Notes under the pieces: model-generated
Seen by the model: only the letters and a program-made list of their open reading frames with translations
Database searches by the model: none
Told to the model about the DNA's origin: nothing
Shown here: positions 40,838 to 52,223 of the stretch, in pieces
How positions within the stretch are numbered: position 1 is the stretch's first letter
How the letters are laid out: each line of letters opens with the position of its first letter
Assembly: GCA_021927905.1 (NCBI GenBank)
Contig: BLLK01000027.1
Coordinates: forward strand, 124,001-188,000
Direction: 5' to 3'
Source of the DNA: Chaetoceros tenuissimus
Lineage: Eukaryota; Bacillariophyta; Thalassiosirophyceae; Chaetocerotales; Chaetocerotaceae
Length of the DNA: 64,000 bases
Position numbers and translations under genes: made by a program

Positions 40838-41953
40838 TTATTTTGGAAAGTTGGAGTGATCAATGAAACTGACTCCGTCTGGAAGATTATCTCTATTGAC
40901 CTTTTCACCGTTTATGCTTTGAAGCAATTCAAGTCCAGTCTTCTCTTTGCTTTCTTCTTCTTCTTCTAGTATGTCGTCACTGCTTGGCAATCCTAATCTT
41001 TCTTGTCTCTGATCGAACAAAATCTTTCGGACCATTGTTTGGGTTGCATCGTCGTAGTCAGAAATGTTATGTGTTTTATCAACAAGTTCTAAATCAATGA
41101 CCTGAGACTCATCCTCCTTTAGAATCCTGTTCCACCATCGTTTGTCAGATTTCTCCAAAGTTATCAAGATCACATTAGATTCGATAGACCAAGTACACTC
41201 GTCAACCCTAATTTTATCCAAAAGTTCCCCTTCAAGAAGAGTCTTGTCCAAAGTTTTATGTGTCAAACATATAGAGGAGCGCTTTATTTCTACATTCAAA
41301 TCTTTTGCTCTTGTGTTTGGATTCGAAGGTAGTGGCATCGCAATTGTTACTTCACGTATCGTCTGAGTCCATTGATAATCTTTTGTACTTCCACCATTTC
41401 CAACTGGAATTTGACAGCCCCTCTCTGTGTATCTCACCCCATCTAGTTGCTCATCTTTGCTTTCTTCCTTGTCTGTTCCTTCACCATCACCTCCTTTTTC
41501 ATTGTGCACTTTTTCTTCGGTGACTACTTTCTTCTTGTCCACTTCAGGTTCACTCTGTTTTGGTTCATTTTCAACGGGTGCTTTTTTTGCATTATCAACT
41601 TTTTTCGTAGAAGTTGCAGAAATCGAAGCAGCTTTGCCGGCAGTTCCTTGATTCAATTGACTCATTGGTGGCATTCTTCTCAATGGAAACTGTTTGAAAG
41701 CTGCCAAAAGGAGTTTTTCGGCGTCTCCTTCTTTGAATCCCATGGAAACCTTGATACCTTCTTCTACATCTTTCTGATTGTGGAGACAGTAAAAGTCCGT
41801 TCTACGGTTGAGAAAACTAAAGAATGAGTGTAGAACAAGACGTAGATCTCCATTGCATCTCTGTGTAAGAGCAATCAGAGGTGCGTCGAGCTGCTGAAGT
41901 TGCTGAGGTGAAAGATTAGGAGATGCGGATGTAGATGGGACTGGTAGACTCAT
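40838..41953 (-). CDS. NudC-family CS-domain protein (NUDCD3-like)
   Basis: HSP90 co-chaperone-type protein linked to dynein and WD40 client stability. 371 residues, one exon. The N-terminal helical NudC domain is visible (DLRLVLHSFFSFLNRRTDFYC and AFKQFPLRR), followed by a Lys/Glu linker and a CS domain: YQWTQTIREVTIAMPLP, KDLNVEIKRSSICLTH, LLEGELLDKIRVDECTWSIES and ILITLEKSDKRWWNRIL. The N-terminal dimerisation region plus a single CS domain fit NUDC/NUDCD3 rather than p23. Confidence 0.9.
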   Translation of the reverse strand: MSLPVPSTSASPNLSPQQLQQLDAPLIALTQRCNGDLRLVLHSFFSFLNRRTDFYCLHNQKDVEEGIKVSMGFKEGDAEKLLLAAFKQFPLRRMPPMSQLNQGTAGKAASISATSTKKVDNAKKAPVENEPKQSEPEVDKKKVVTEEKVHNEKGGDGEGTDKEESKDEQLDGVRYTERGCQIPVGNGGSTKDYQWTQTIREVTIAMPLPSNPNTRAKDLNVEIKRSSICLTHKTLDKTLLEGELLDKIRVDECTWSIESNVILITLEKSDKRWWNRILKEDESQVIDLELVDKTHNISDYDDATQTMVRKILFDQRQERLGLPSSDDILEEEEESKEKTGLELLQSINGEKVNRDNLPDGVSFIDHSNFPK

Positions 41954-42376
41954 TATTGCGCTGTTTGTATGACCGAATTTGCTAATACTTTGAGATAAAG
42001 ATATTGTTGTTTATAGATAAAAGAAATGAGCGATGAGAGCAGAGTATGTATAATATGTAAATAGAAGAGGAAGGAGATCATAATTGCTATCTCTCCTCTG
42101 TGTTGCTGCACGGTTGCTGGTTGCTGGTTGCTGGTTGCTGTGGTGCTCATCTCTCATATTTCCATCATGATGTACGTACTATTATAGTACGTACCTACAT
42201 TCTCATCTTTTTTGGTGTCAATGACATTCATGACGTCATAGATTAATTTTTACCAATGACAATACTTGATTTTTATCCAAACACTACGAGGGAAGATTTA
42301 TGAAAGAAGAGGCATAAATTGAAAGCTTACAATAAAATTTACTCTACATATGTCCATTGAATGTGTAAAAACTGTT
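41954..42376. other. Intergenic with a palindrome and heptamer repeats
   Basis: This stretch of 423 bases is upstream of the NudC-family gene. It holds four tandem copies of GGTTGCT (42112-42139) and a perfect 23-base palindrome (42172-42194). The rest is AT-rich and ends in the 3' region of the cyclotransferase-like gene. Confidence 0.55.
42172..42194. promoter_or_regulatory. Perfect 11-1-11 palindrome, GTACGTAC-based
   Basis: GTACGTACTAT, one T, then its exact reverse complement. It lies about 220 bases upstream of the NudC-family start and contains two of the TACGTAC motifs seen upstream of other genes here. A dimeric transcription-factor site is the simplest reading; this is inference. 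Confidence 0.45.
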
Positions 42377-43381
42377 TCAATGCGAGCTTTCGGTCTTACT
42401 GTGTTCTGTCGAACTGCTTTCGCTGGAAAGGGTGGTCAAATGTCTTCTTTTCTCAAATGGCTCAGGATGTATCTCCTTCAACATCTCATCTAACATGTGT
42501 TTCATTTCAGAGCTCCACTCCTCATCTGCCCTTATATAAAATGGTTCATGGCGATCATCTATCCACAAGTACTCAGGTACTTCGCTCTCTGGGTGATTTG
42601 TCTTGTCATGCCACCAACCATGAGTCGATTGCAAAAACTGCATAGCAAAGTCTTTTCCAATACTTAGGCATCCTCGCATAATTATATCAACATAACTCTG
42701 CATGATTGGATATTCATGATCGGCCCCAGTGCCTCCGTTTTTTGGAACATATACCCATACTTTGTACTTATCATACTCATCTCTTTCTTGATCGATGTTG
42801 GCATCATTCTGGATGGATCCATTCATGGACTTTCGTTTGGCATGTGCAACTTTGAGTACGTCATGGCTATGTTCTACATTATCATGATCTTCTTCGTTTC
42901 GTTTCAGATGATCAGTATCAAAAATTTGATGAAGATCAATTTCAACTCGATTATACCCTTTTTCTCTCTCATCAAATTGAGCCAATTGATCATCATCTAC
43001 TTCAATTAGAACTCCTGTACAGTTATGATTCTGGGCTATTTCTATACCCATTGCTGTCTGACCCTTCAACTGGTCGAGGTCTTCTCTGATCTTATCTCCT
43101 CTATGAGGGACTCGAGCGGTCCATGTTCTTCGTAGATGGTTGATGACGACAGGATGTGCAGGTTTGGTAAGGGTAGGAGCTGTTATTTTTCGGCTTTTGG
43201 AACACACAAGCGATCCATATCCAAATATGAAGTGTCGTATTTTTGGAGGATTAACAGATGCAGACATATTATCCGATTGAAGTGTATATTTCACTTGTTG
43301 ATGTAACCACTTATTTTCAATTGCTTTGTTTGAAGTGAGAAAGAGAAATAGTGTTTGAAATATAGTGAAGATTGCTCTCAT
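42377..43381 (-). CDS. Gamma-glutamylcyclotransferase-like protein
   Basis: Fold that cyclises gamma-glutamyl groups to 5-oxoproline, as in glutathione breakdown. 334 residues, one exon. The substrate loop FGYGSLVC (residues 53-60) and the acid in QFDEREKGYNRVE (Glu138/140) are the expected active-site elements, with GVLIEVDDDQLAQ between. The N-terminus MRAIFTIFQTLFLFLTSNKA looks like a signal peptide, so the protein may enter the secretory pathway; a start at Met39 (MSASVNPPK) would give a cytosolic form. A charged insert (~160-205) and a C-terminal extension after SYVDIIMRGCLSIG, including HGWWHDKTNHPESEVPEYLWIDDR, are longer than in the minimal family. Confidence 0.83.
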   Translation of the reverse strand: MRAIFTIFQTLFLFLTSNKAIENKWLHQQVKYTLQSDNMSASVNPPKIRHFIFGYGSLVCSKSRKITAPTLTKPAHPVVINHLRRTWTARVPHRGDKIREDLDQLKGQTAMGIEIAQNHNCTGVLIEVDDDQLAQFDEREKGYNRVEIDLHQIFDTDHLKRNEEDHDNVEHSHDVLKVAHAKRKSMNGSIQNDANIDQERDEYDKYKVWVYVPKNGGTGADHEYPIMQSYVDIIMRGCLSIGKDFAMQFLQSTHGWWHDKTNHPESEVPEYLWIDDRHEPFYIRADEEWSSEMKHMLDEMLKEIHPEPFEKRRHLTTLSSESSSTEHSKTESSH

Positions 43382-43685
43382 TTCCTCTACGAGTTATTGC
43401 TCAGATGAAATAATAGTATATTCCTTTCTGTTGCGATAGAAATACGAAGAGAATATCAAAGCTAGCTCAATCGTAAACGCATCAACTGAACGTTGGCTTG
43501 ATGAAGAGAAGTGAAGAGAAGTCTCTATTGTATGTAAGGAGGTGGTACTCGTACCTAACTAATACTCTGCATCATGATGTGTCGTTCGGGAGAAGCCTGT
43601 CAATGAACTAAATATCTCTAACTGACATCTGTCAAATTTCAAAAAAGAGAAAAGATACTATTTTACTCAAGATTGATTTCATTTT
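43382..43685. other. Intergenic, nothing recognised
   Basis: This stretch of 304 bases lies between the cyclotransferase-like start and the bZIP gene end. A GGTACTCGTACC-type stretch near 43545 is the only item noted. Confidence 0.3.
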
Positions 43686-46600
43686 TCACTTTGTCCCTTC
43701 TTCTTTTGCTATTACATCTTCTTCTCCTTCTTCTTTTGCTATGACGTCTTCTTCTTCTTCACCATGAACCCCAACTGGTTCTGGATAATTCTTGCTCCAT
43801 AATTCGTTCAACATGTGCATACAAGCCCCATTATTGGCGACCCAAACAAGGAATTTCGCTGCTTGTCTAGGAGTTAAAATGGTGCGGATTGCAGAGAACT
43901 CTGCATCAAGGTCTTGACCCATATCGGTAAGCCTTTCTTTTAAATCTCCAAGCATAGAGAGTGACTTTTCTAAAGCTTGATCTAACTCTTTTGCTACATG
44001 GCGCGAATCTTTCAATGCCGCAGCTTGTTCAGGGGTAACGTTAAGAAAATTTACAAGATAAGTGAATAATTCTTTTGGGTCTGTAGTTTTCAGCTTTGGT
44101 GCAGAAGCAAGTGCTACTGAATTTTGATTAGCAGAGACCGTGCTGTCTATTACACCTGCAGGCATTTGGGAGGTACTTTCATTTGGTTGAGGTTCGCGAA
44201 TAGGAGGAGTCTGTACAGGCGCTTCACACTTTATATCCCCTTCTGATTGAGTGGTCGTAGCAGATTTCATCTCTCCATCGTTGACTTCAATTTCATCCGA
44301 TGATTCTTTATTGATTGGTACAGATGGTGGAATCTTTTGACTTGTACCCATCCCACCTTGTAATGCTCGCATTGCAACACTTGTTGTTGTTGTTGGCATC
44401 AAAAGTCTCTCTACATTTCTCAAATGAAATTCAATTGCAGATCTTCTATCTCTCCCATAATCTGCGAATTTCTCCTTAAACACTTCGATAGATTTGTAAA
44501 TTTCCGAATCAGATGCACCTGATTTCAACACTGGATGGAAACAATATTAGATACTTGCAATGACAAGAATGCAAATCAAACTATGGTGGTACTTACATTC
44601 ATCGATGCCCTCTGTGAGTCGTACTTGCTCTTTCATGGTACTCTGTTCGGCTTCCTGACCAATTTGCAATTGTAACCTGAGTCTAAGGTTCTCCCCTTCC
44701 AATAGCATTATCTCATTTTGCAAACTTTGAGTGTATTCTTTCTTCTTCCGTCGACAATTGCGTGCTGATAATCTATTCTTTTCAAGTCTTCTAATTTTCT
44801 TCTCGCTTAAATTTTTGTTCTCCCGTTTGAGTGGCGCTAGTGTGTTTTCAGAGTCGGTGGATAAGCTTGAATTAATAGTAGCATGGTTGCTAATTGGTGA
44901 TGTTTTCACTGCACTAGTTACAGGAATAGGAACCGATTGTTTCTGCATTGTTGGTGTCTGCTGTGCTCTGAATTGCATCTGTTGAGACTGTGTTTGTCGC
45001 TGCTGTAGTTGCTGGCGTTGTGCTAGAGCTTGAGCTTGAACCTGTTGTTGTTGCATGTTTGGTTGAGCTTGTGTAGTTTGTACCCGTGCAATTGGTTGAG
45101 CTTGTCCTTGTTGCCTTACTTGTGTAGGTATTGGTGCCCTTGCTTGAGTCTGAGCTTGTTGATTAGTAGGTACAGTAGCTCCTGGAGCTGGTTGACGTTG
45201 TGCCTGAGCTTGAGTAGTTTGCACCCGTGCAATTGGTTGAGCTTGTTGTCCTTGTCCTTGTTGCCTTACTTGTGCAGGTATTGGTGCCCTTGCTTGAGTC
45301 TGAGCTTGTTGATTAGTAGGTACAGTAGCTCCTGGAGGTTGACGTTGTGCCTGAGCTTGATTAGTTTGCACCCGTGCAATTGGTTGAGCTTGAACTTGTC
45401 CTTGTTGCCGTACTTGTGCAGGTATAGGTGCTCTTACTTGACTCTGAGCTTGTTGGTTATTAGGTACAGTAGCTCCTGGTGCTGGACGTTGTGGTTGCCC
45501 TTGTGCTTGCACCTGCTGTTGTTGGATTTTTTGTTGTGCTTGTTGAGCTGGTATCGTTTGGACCCTTGTGATAGGTTGGGCTTGCTGTCGTACTTGTGCA
45601 GATATTGGTGCCCTTGTTTGAGTCTGCATTTGTTGATTAGCGGTTATAGGTGCTCTTACTTGAACTTGAGATGGATGAGCCTTTGCAATATTTTGACCTT
45701 GCTGAACATGTGTAGATTGTATAGTTTGGATCCTTGTAGGTTGTCTTTGTGCAGGTATTGGTGCCCTTGTTTGAGTCTGTGCTTGTTGATTAGCGGGTAT
45801 AGGTGCTCTTACTTGAACTTGAGATGGATGAGAATTGGCAGTGGTTTGGATATGCTGTGTCTGTCCTTGTACTTGTACCTGAGCTCGTTGTTGTGGAACT
45901 TGAATTACCTGTTGTCTTGGTACTTGACTTTGTTGCTGCTGTATTTTTACTTGTTGAATCTGACCATTATTCACTGGCTGAGGTGACGGTATTTTCACCT
46001 GAGAAGTAATGGTAGCTTGAGAATTTGCTGGTGTAGGCAGTTTTACCTGTGTAGTAGCAATGGCATTCGGCTTTGTAACAACATTTTGTGCTGTGACTGA
46101 GGTTCTTTGTTGCATAATATTTCCATTGACAATTTGCCGACTTTGAGCATTTTGTACAGTTACATTATTCGGATTCACAACTGCATGTCCCACTCCATTC
46201 TGATTTGATTGCCTATTTATTTGAGAAGTAGTATTGTTTGGTTGAACTTGCATTTTTCGACGAGTGTTGGATTGTCCATTTTGGACTATTGAAGCCTGCT
46301 GAGATTGAAATGCTAAAGATGCAGGACGCTTAACACCAGCATTTAAAGCAACATTTGACTGCACTTGTTGCGACTGTGCAGGAACCTTTATTTGAGTTTG
46401 GGTCTTTGCGGGTAAATTTTGTTGCGGCTTTATTGGAATCTGTATGACTTGACCCTGTTTTTGCTGAACTTGAGGCGTGGCCATCTGAACATGAATTGCC
46501 TTATTCGCTGCACCATTTTGTTGAGTGTTTTGTCCTAGTTGGTTTTGCTGTTGAGTCTGCTGCTGACCCAATGCAGCTTGTTGTTGTTGAGACCTTACTT

Positions 46601-46850
46601 GCTGCAAAGAAGGGCGTGGTTGAATATGTGTGAGTTCAGTCTTCTTCATCTGGTTGTTCCCTTGCACATGAGTATTTTGTGGCTGAGAAGTAGGCATTGT
46701 ACTCAATGGAATCTGTTGCTGATTCATTGGTGCATTCTGATTCACGATTGATGGTGCAGATATCAAATTTATCTTTTCAGTTGAAGTAGGTTGCGGATTC
46801 GTAGCAGGTGCCTTCGATGCTGGCAGCTGCGTTGACGATTCGGTCTGCAT
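43686..46850 (-). CDS. Gln-rich bZIP transcription factor
   Basis: Exons 44597-46850 and 43686-44530 (66-nt intron) join in phase to 1032 residues. The first ~680 residues are Gln/Pro/Val-rich, with tandem repeats of 48-50 residues, as in activation domains. The bZIP basic region KNRLSARNCRRKKKEY and a Leu-heptad helix (LQNEIMLLEGENLRLRLQLQ) lie at about 680-730. After the intron comes VFKEKFADYGRDRRSAIEFHLRNVERLLMP and, near the end, a conserved-looking helical block (LTPRQAAKFLVWVANNGACMHMLNELW), an arrangement I associate with stramenopile bZIPs carrying a C-terminal domain of unknown function. The tail ends with two copies of a DVIAKEEG unit. A long rightward open frame across the Gln-rich part is a shadow. 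Confidence 0.9.
45040..45600 (-). repeat. Coding tandem repeats of 144-150 bp in the bZIP gene
   Basis: At least three units encode PGATVP(T/N)NQQAQ followed by ARAPIPAQVRQQGQ and QPIARVQT. The GGTACAGTAGCTCC landmark recurs at about 45169, 45319 and 45463, giving periods of 150 and 144 bases. More diverged half-units (VQVRAPI) extend to about 45830. Length variation between strains is likely. Confidence 0.8.
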
Positions 46851-47252
46851 GGATGTTTTGTCAGCAAACTACAGCTTCAATTCGATCGTACTGCAAAAGA
46901 AGAAATAGATTGTGTATCCTATCAGGGGACAAAACAACTTATTTGAGAGCTCAATGACCACTGAATAGAAATGATAGAAATAAGCAATCAACAAAGTGAA
47001 GAGATTACTGCGGCAGAGAAGAGCGCTGAGCACTGGGAGTGTGTCAAAAATAGTTTTTGGTAGAAATTATTCCCCTCTTAATTTATTTTAATAAATTTAC
47101 CAAAGATCTAGACTAGCTAGACGTAGAGTGAGTAATAAAGTATGGAATTCTGTGTTACATTTATTGATTCTATTTTATAATTTTTTTATGTAAATCCTAA
47201 TTGTAAATTATCACGATGAAAGGGATAGAGTTTCGCGAATTTTTCAACCCAT
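46851..47252. other. Intergenic, bZIP upstream region
   Basis: These 402 AT-rich bases lie between the bZIP start and the zinc-binding protein gene's end. A possible 5' untranslated splice acceptor (TTTTGCAG) lies about 40 bases upstream of the bZIP ATG. No gene is seen. Confidence 0.35.
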
Positions 47253-47828
47253 CTAAGCTCCATTCCTTCGAATTTGTCTTATAATTCCGAAATTATGTTC
47301 TTGCCATGAATCTGGCACATCATTGAAAGGAACTTTATTCACATCTTGATCAGATATTCTCCAATGTGTATAATCCCCACAACGTTGATGGCAAGCCCAA
47401 GTAGCCGTCCCAAAAGCAGATGGAGATGCTTGATATCTGTACATGGGATGATGAATGACTTGCAAACGATGACATCTCTTACATTCATATCGCAGTGGAT
47501 TTTGCAAGCCTACAAAGCATGCATCGCAAAATCGAGGATTGTCATTGGACGGTGCTCTTCTCTGATTGCATATTCTGCATCTAATGAATAAATTTTCTTT
47601 TGGTGGATCGCTCTTCCACACTTTTCCTTCCAAAACTTTAATGTATGATGAACACCTTGGGCATTTTCCTATATTCTCAGAATTACCTGCGATATCACAT
47701 ATTACCTTTACACAAGCCATACAGAGCTGTACAGAAGTTCCTTCAACTTCGCAACATGGAACTTTTGCTCTAGGATTTGTATCATTAAAATCCTCGTAGC
47801 AAATCGCACATCCATTCTCGATAGTCAT
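47253..47828 (-). CDS. RING-like zinc-binding protein, 191 aa
   Basis: Start taken at the ATG at 47828. An N-terminal RING-like half has CAICYEDF, then CCEVEG, CMACVKVIC and CPRCSSYI, eight or more Cys with C4-type spacing and no clear His. A second cluster follows: CRICNQRR, FCDACFVG, YECKRCHRLQVIHHP and ACHQRCGDY. Two zinc-binding modules are therefore likely, the second similar to small ribbon folds. RING proteins are often ubiquitin ligases, but the missing canonical His means that role is not claimed. It has no recognised partner among its neighbours. Confidence 0.78.
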   Translation of the reverse strand: MTIENGCAICYEDFNDTNPRAKVPCCEVEGTSVQLCMACVKVICDIAGNSENIGKCPRCSSYIKVLEGKVWKSDPPKENLFIRCRICNQRRAPSNDNPRFCDACFVGLQNPLRYECKRCHRLQVIHHPMYRYQASPSAFGTATWACHQRCGDYTHWRISDQDVNKVPFNDVPDSWQEHNFGIIRQIRRNGA

Positions 47829-48384
47829 GATCACAAACTTTAAAATCTTTCAGTTTACTTGGAGTTTACAAAAGTCGCAAAGTTTTTGGAAGAACTGCTT
47901 TTGTGTATTATGATATCTTATTTCGTGAGTGAAGATGAGAGATACATGATGCATTTTGATGCATCTACATGATCTGATTGCATCTACATGATCTGATATT
48001 AGTAGATAAGAGCTAATTGCTTCATCTTTGTTCTTCCATGATCAAGAGGGATTCTTCACGAAGTGATTTCACGACTGAACAAAAGCCGTTCTTCTTCATG
48101 CTTTCTCCTCTCATTCTTTTTTTTCCTGCTATTTTGGTCAATTCAAAAATTTGGAAACACGAATAGATCATCCAATTTGGCGCCCTTTTGCTTTTTAGAA
48201 AATTTCTCATTCGCATTGATGTGGTATCTCATGTTGTAAAACACCTGGCACATATCATTTTACACTAACATTTCTTCATAATCATCACTTATCTAGATAT
48301 CATAATTTACTTTGTCTCCTCCTCCATCTGTTCTCTTCCAACCTGTAAAAAGAAGAACTATTGCAGGTTAATAATTGCGTTGAA
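47829..48384. other. Divergent intergenic region upstream of RAD5
   Basis: This stretch of 556 bases includes a perfect 19-base tandem duplication (47960-47997, unit TGCATCTACATGATCTGAT) and an E2F-like TTTGGCGC at 48176-48183, about 200 bases before the RAD5 ATG. No gene is supported. Confidence 0.5.
48176..48183 (+). promoter_or_regulatory. E2F-like site upstream of RAD5
   Basis: TTTGGCGC fits the E2F/DP consensus TTTSSCGC, about 200 bases before the start of a replication-stress gene. The position is sensible for S-phase control, but a single 8-base match is weak. Confidence 0.35.
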
Positions 48385-51300
48385 ATGGTCAAATCTGTAA
48401 AAAGGAAAAGTCCCTCCTCATCGGGAGGATCCAAGAAAACAAAAAAGGGAAACAACACAGCAAATAGCAAGCATTCAAATTTTTTATCACAACTCCAATC
48501 ATTACGTGAGTTTACAGCGGGATGTGGCGACTTTAGTGAGTCAGATTTATCAAATTGTTTAAGGGAATCTGCATTTAATGTACAGATAGCTGCTGAGAGG
48601 TTGATCACTGGACAATATAAAAAGAGTCCCAGTAGCAGTGGGAAAAGCAATTTTTTTCAAGCTGCGGAGCAGATTAAATCTACTGCAAAGAAGCAAAGTC
48701 CCTCAAGTAGTAGCAATACTAAAAATGAAAGTGCTAAAGGGAATGGCGCAAACCGTATCACATTGCAAAAGTCTAATGGCAAAAGTGCAGGGGTTCGAAA
48801 GCCATTACAAAAGGATGCCAGTAGGGCAAACATTCAAAGGTCAAGTACATCACAAAGGAAACCTGCAGCAAATAGCTTAAAATCTGCATCGAGAATAGGA
48901 CAGAAAATGGGTTGCAAAGCATCAAAAGGAATTAATTCACGTTTGCTACTATGTCAAAGATGGGTATCTGCAATGTCAACGACACGTAATGGAAGTATAT
49001 CCTATAATGAAAATATCTCCATCCATGCATCAAATATATCGTCATCTGCCAATGGAAAGAACCATAAAGGAGCGCATATAGTGAGATTCAAAGGGGGTCG
49101 CATAGAAGGAACATTAGATACAAAATTGTCGCGCATTCTTTCTCCTCTTTTAAGTTCAAGTGAACCGTTCATTGATATTGAAGCAAAAGCATTAATGGAA
49201 GATTTGAATACAAGCATTGGTGCGGAAGTCCCCTTGGAATTACATATTTATATTTTGGATGCTGTCAGATTCTTTTCTCTATTTGATCAGGATTCCGAAC
49301 AGTCAAACCCTAGCAATACTGGTAAAGAGTTTTGGGCAAAAGGAGGGATGAAAGGGCCGCAGACTGTGAAAAGTGCAGCATTTGACCTGCTCCAATTCTC
49401 GCAATATTCATCTGTACCTGATTTCAACAGTGCAGAGGACAATTCAAACTCAGACATTGATGAAGGAACAAGAGCTGACGATGAGATTATCGATGGAAAA
49501 GAAGGAGAAGAAGAAGTGGATGAAAATGGACCATCTTGGGCAAATAGTTTGTATTCTTCTGATGAAAGCAAAGTCGAAAATGATCCCTCTGAAGATATAG
49601 ACCCAATTATGCTGAAGAAAAAAGGAATTACTCTAAGGTGTTATCAGAGGAAAGCTTTGAAATGGATGATGAATAGAGAAGAGCACGCAAATGAAAATAA
49701 CAATCAAGAATTTCAACAGCAACTTGAGTTTCTTGCCGAATTATCTGCATCACTTCGGTCTAAATCTGGGAATGAACGCAGTGGTTGTATGAATTCTGTA
49801 GATGAAACTGGAAAAATTACTAGCGTGGCCTGTAATGTTGGCCCTGTTATAGTGTCAAAGGAAGTAGCTGAGAAAGCGTTTACTCTGAATGGGAAAAAAG
49901 ATTCAATGGTACACCCTCTTTGGTCAAGAAGATTTCTTTGGGATAGAGAGAGCAATGTCCAAGAAAAGAAAGTATATTCCTTCTATGTCAATGAGCTTCT
50001 CCAAACTGCTTCTATCGAAACTCCACCTCCGCCTAAAGAGTGCAGTGGAGGATTGTTGTGTGATTCGATGGGTCTCGGTAAGAATTCTGAAAAAATGATA
50101 CAATGTTTGCCTTTTCTTGAACATAGCTGAAAAGTTTTTTCATATCTAGGAAAGACAGTAATGCTGCTTTCCCTTCTCGCAAAAGATAGAGAAAACCAAA
50201 ATGAAGGTGACGAGAAAGAGTCAACAGTTATAGAAATTGATGACGATGATGATACCTCTATCATTCAGAAGAAACCCAAATATAAGACAACACTTGTTGT
50301 TGCTCCATTATCATTAGTCGCCCAATGGGAAGAAGAAATACATTCAAAGTCTTCTCTATCATGCCTTACTTATTATGGTGATCAAGCAAAAAAACTGGGA
50401 ACTTCCGATTTATCAAGTGTAGACGTTGTTATAACTACGTATGGAATGCTACAAAGTGAATTGAACTCAAAATCAAAAGAAAACAGTCGTAGCACTGCAA
50501 CTTTATTATCCATGAACTTCCGGCGTGTTATTTTAGATGAAGCTCACATTATTAAAAATCCCAACACTGGTGCTTCGAAAGCCTGTTGCCTTGTACAAGC
50601 TGAAAGGCGCTGGGCTGTCACTGGAACTCCCATATCCAACTCTCTTCAAGATGTATATGGATTATTGAGATTTTTGCACCACCAACCTTGGTGTTTCCAT
50701 TCGTTTTGGAAAAAAGCTGTTAAAACCCCATCTAAAACAAATGACAAGGAAGAAACAGACAGTGAATCTTCAATTGTGCTGGAAAGGGTTCGACGTTTGC
50801 TTAAACCAATTTTGCTACGCAGAACTAAAGATACCTTAACATCGGATGGGACACCGATATTATCTTTGCCTCCAATTGAGATGAAAGTGGTTTCGGTTGA
50901 ACTGACTGATAAGGAAAGATTTTTCTACAGTGTCTTACTGTCCAAATCGCAAAGCGTTTTCGAGGGGTTCATCAAGAGCGGCACTGCTTCGAAGAGCTGG
51001 TTTGCAATTTTTGCTCTGTTACAAAGACTTCGCCAAAGCTGCGATCACTTAGCCTTAACAGTGAAGTCAAGATTTGATCAAAACGATATGAGACAAAATA
51101 ACATTTTCAAAAGCAACTCACAATCCCCTGCCAAAGTAGGTGATGAGGATAATTTCGGAGAAGAAAATGACACCTTTATCAAGGACCTTCTAGAGTCTGT
51201 TCGAAAACAGCATGGATCGACAGAGTTAGCATCTTATTCTCTAACTCAGGTTGAGTCTTTAACTCAGTGTTTTGAAAAGAACGAAGACTTAAAAGAGGAA

Positions 51301-52152
51301 TGTGCTATTTGTCTAAACGATCTTCCTATCAATGACTTAGCCGTCACTCCGTGTACACATATGTTTTGCAGACCGTGTCTGATAAATTGCTTAAATCAAA
51401 AGAAAGGTGATTCTGATTCGACAACTATCTGTCCAGTATGTCAGCAGGAAATCGATTCGAGTAATGTGATATTTACTCAGTCGGCATCTTCCACAAATTG
51501 TAAACAAGAAGAAAGAGATGAAGAAGATGCACAAAATCTAAAAGAATCGGAACATGAATATGATGCCAAAGAGATTCTAGAATCAGCATTAGCAGGAAAT
51601 TCCAGCTCGAAGATGGATGCAATATTCAACGAGCTAGAAGCTGTGTGGCGGGAGAATCCACGCAGCAAAGTTTTAGTCTTTTCTCAATATCTAGGTATGT
51701 TTGATCTCCTGCAGAAAGAATTCATAAGAAGAGATATTACCTTCTTACGTCTTGATGGAGGGATGGGTTTGAATGAAAGGCGGCGAACCGTGAACAAATT
51801 CAATGAGTCAAAAATAGATTCGGCGAAGTCTGATGACAAGGGGATCGTATTACTTGCTAGTATGAAAGCATGTGGTGTTGGTCTAAATCTAACAGCTGCC
51901 TCGTCGGTATTCATAGTTGATCCTTGGTGGAATGATGCATTAGAAAAGCAATGTATCAACAGGATACATCGAATTGGACAGACTGCAGAACTAGTGAGAG
52001 TGAGGAAGTTTGTTGTGACTGACTCGGTAGAGGAGAAGATTGTGAAACTTCAGCTGAGGAAGGAAGGTATGGCCAATAGCATCTTGGATAATGGTCATTC
52101 AGAAAGCGATAAACCTTCTCTCGATGATTTTAAGGCAATCTTTGGTAGATAA
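48385..52152 (+). CDS. RAD5/HLTF-type SNF2 translocase and RING E3 ligase
   Basis: Recruits Ubc13-Mms2 to polyubiquitylate PCNA and remodels stalled forks. Exons 48385-50077 and 50150-52152, 72-nt intron, phases agree, 1231 residues. A basic Ser-rich N-terminus is followed by a UBA-like stretch (DLSNCLRESAFNVQIAAERLI) and a HIRAN-type domain (AHIVRFKGGRIEGTLDTKLSRILSPLL). The SNF2 ATPase begins with Walker A DSMGLGKTVMLLSLL, formed across the intron, then VVAPLSLVAQW and VILDEAHIIKN. The C3HC4 RING (CAICLNDLPINDLAV, then HMFCRPC and CPVCQQEI) is inserted between helicase lobes as in Rad5. Lobe 2 ends with STMKACGVGLNL-type and RIHRIGQT motifs. An MMS2-type gene lies 8 kb downstream. Confidence 0.94.
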
Positions 52153-52223
52153 CTCTAATAATTACTATTTAATACTTGGGACTTTTTGAAAAGGTTTTAC
52201 GCATATATACCTGTATTCATGCT

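Noticed and set aside
45030-45986. Rightward 318-codon Leu/Cys/Tyr-rich open frame
   Set aside because: It is the antisense of CAA/CAG-rich glutamine codons in the bZIP gene; no domain or start context supports it.
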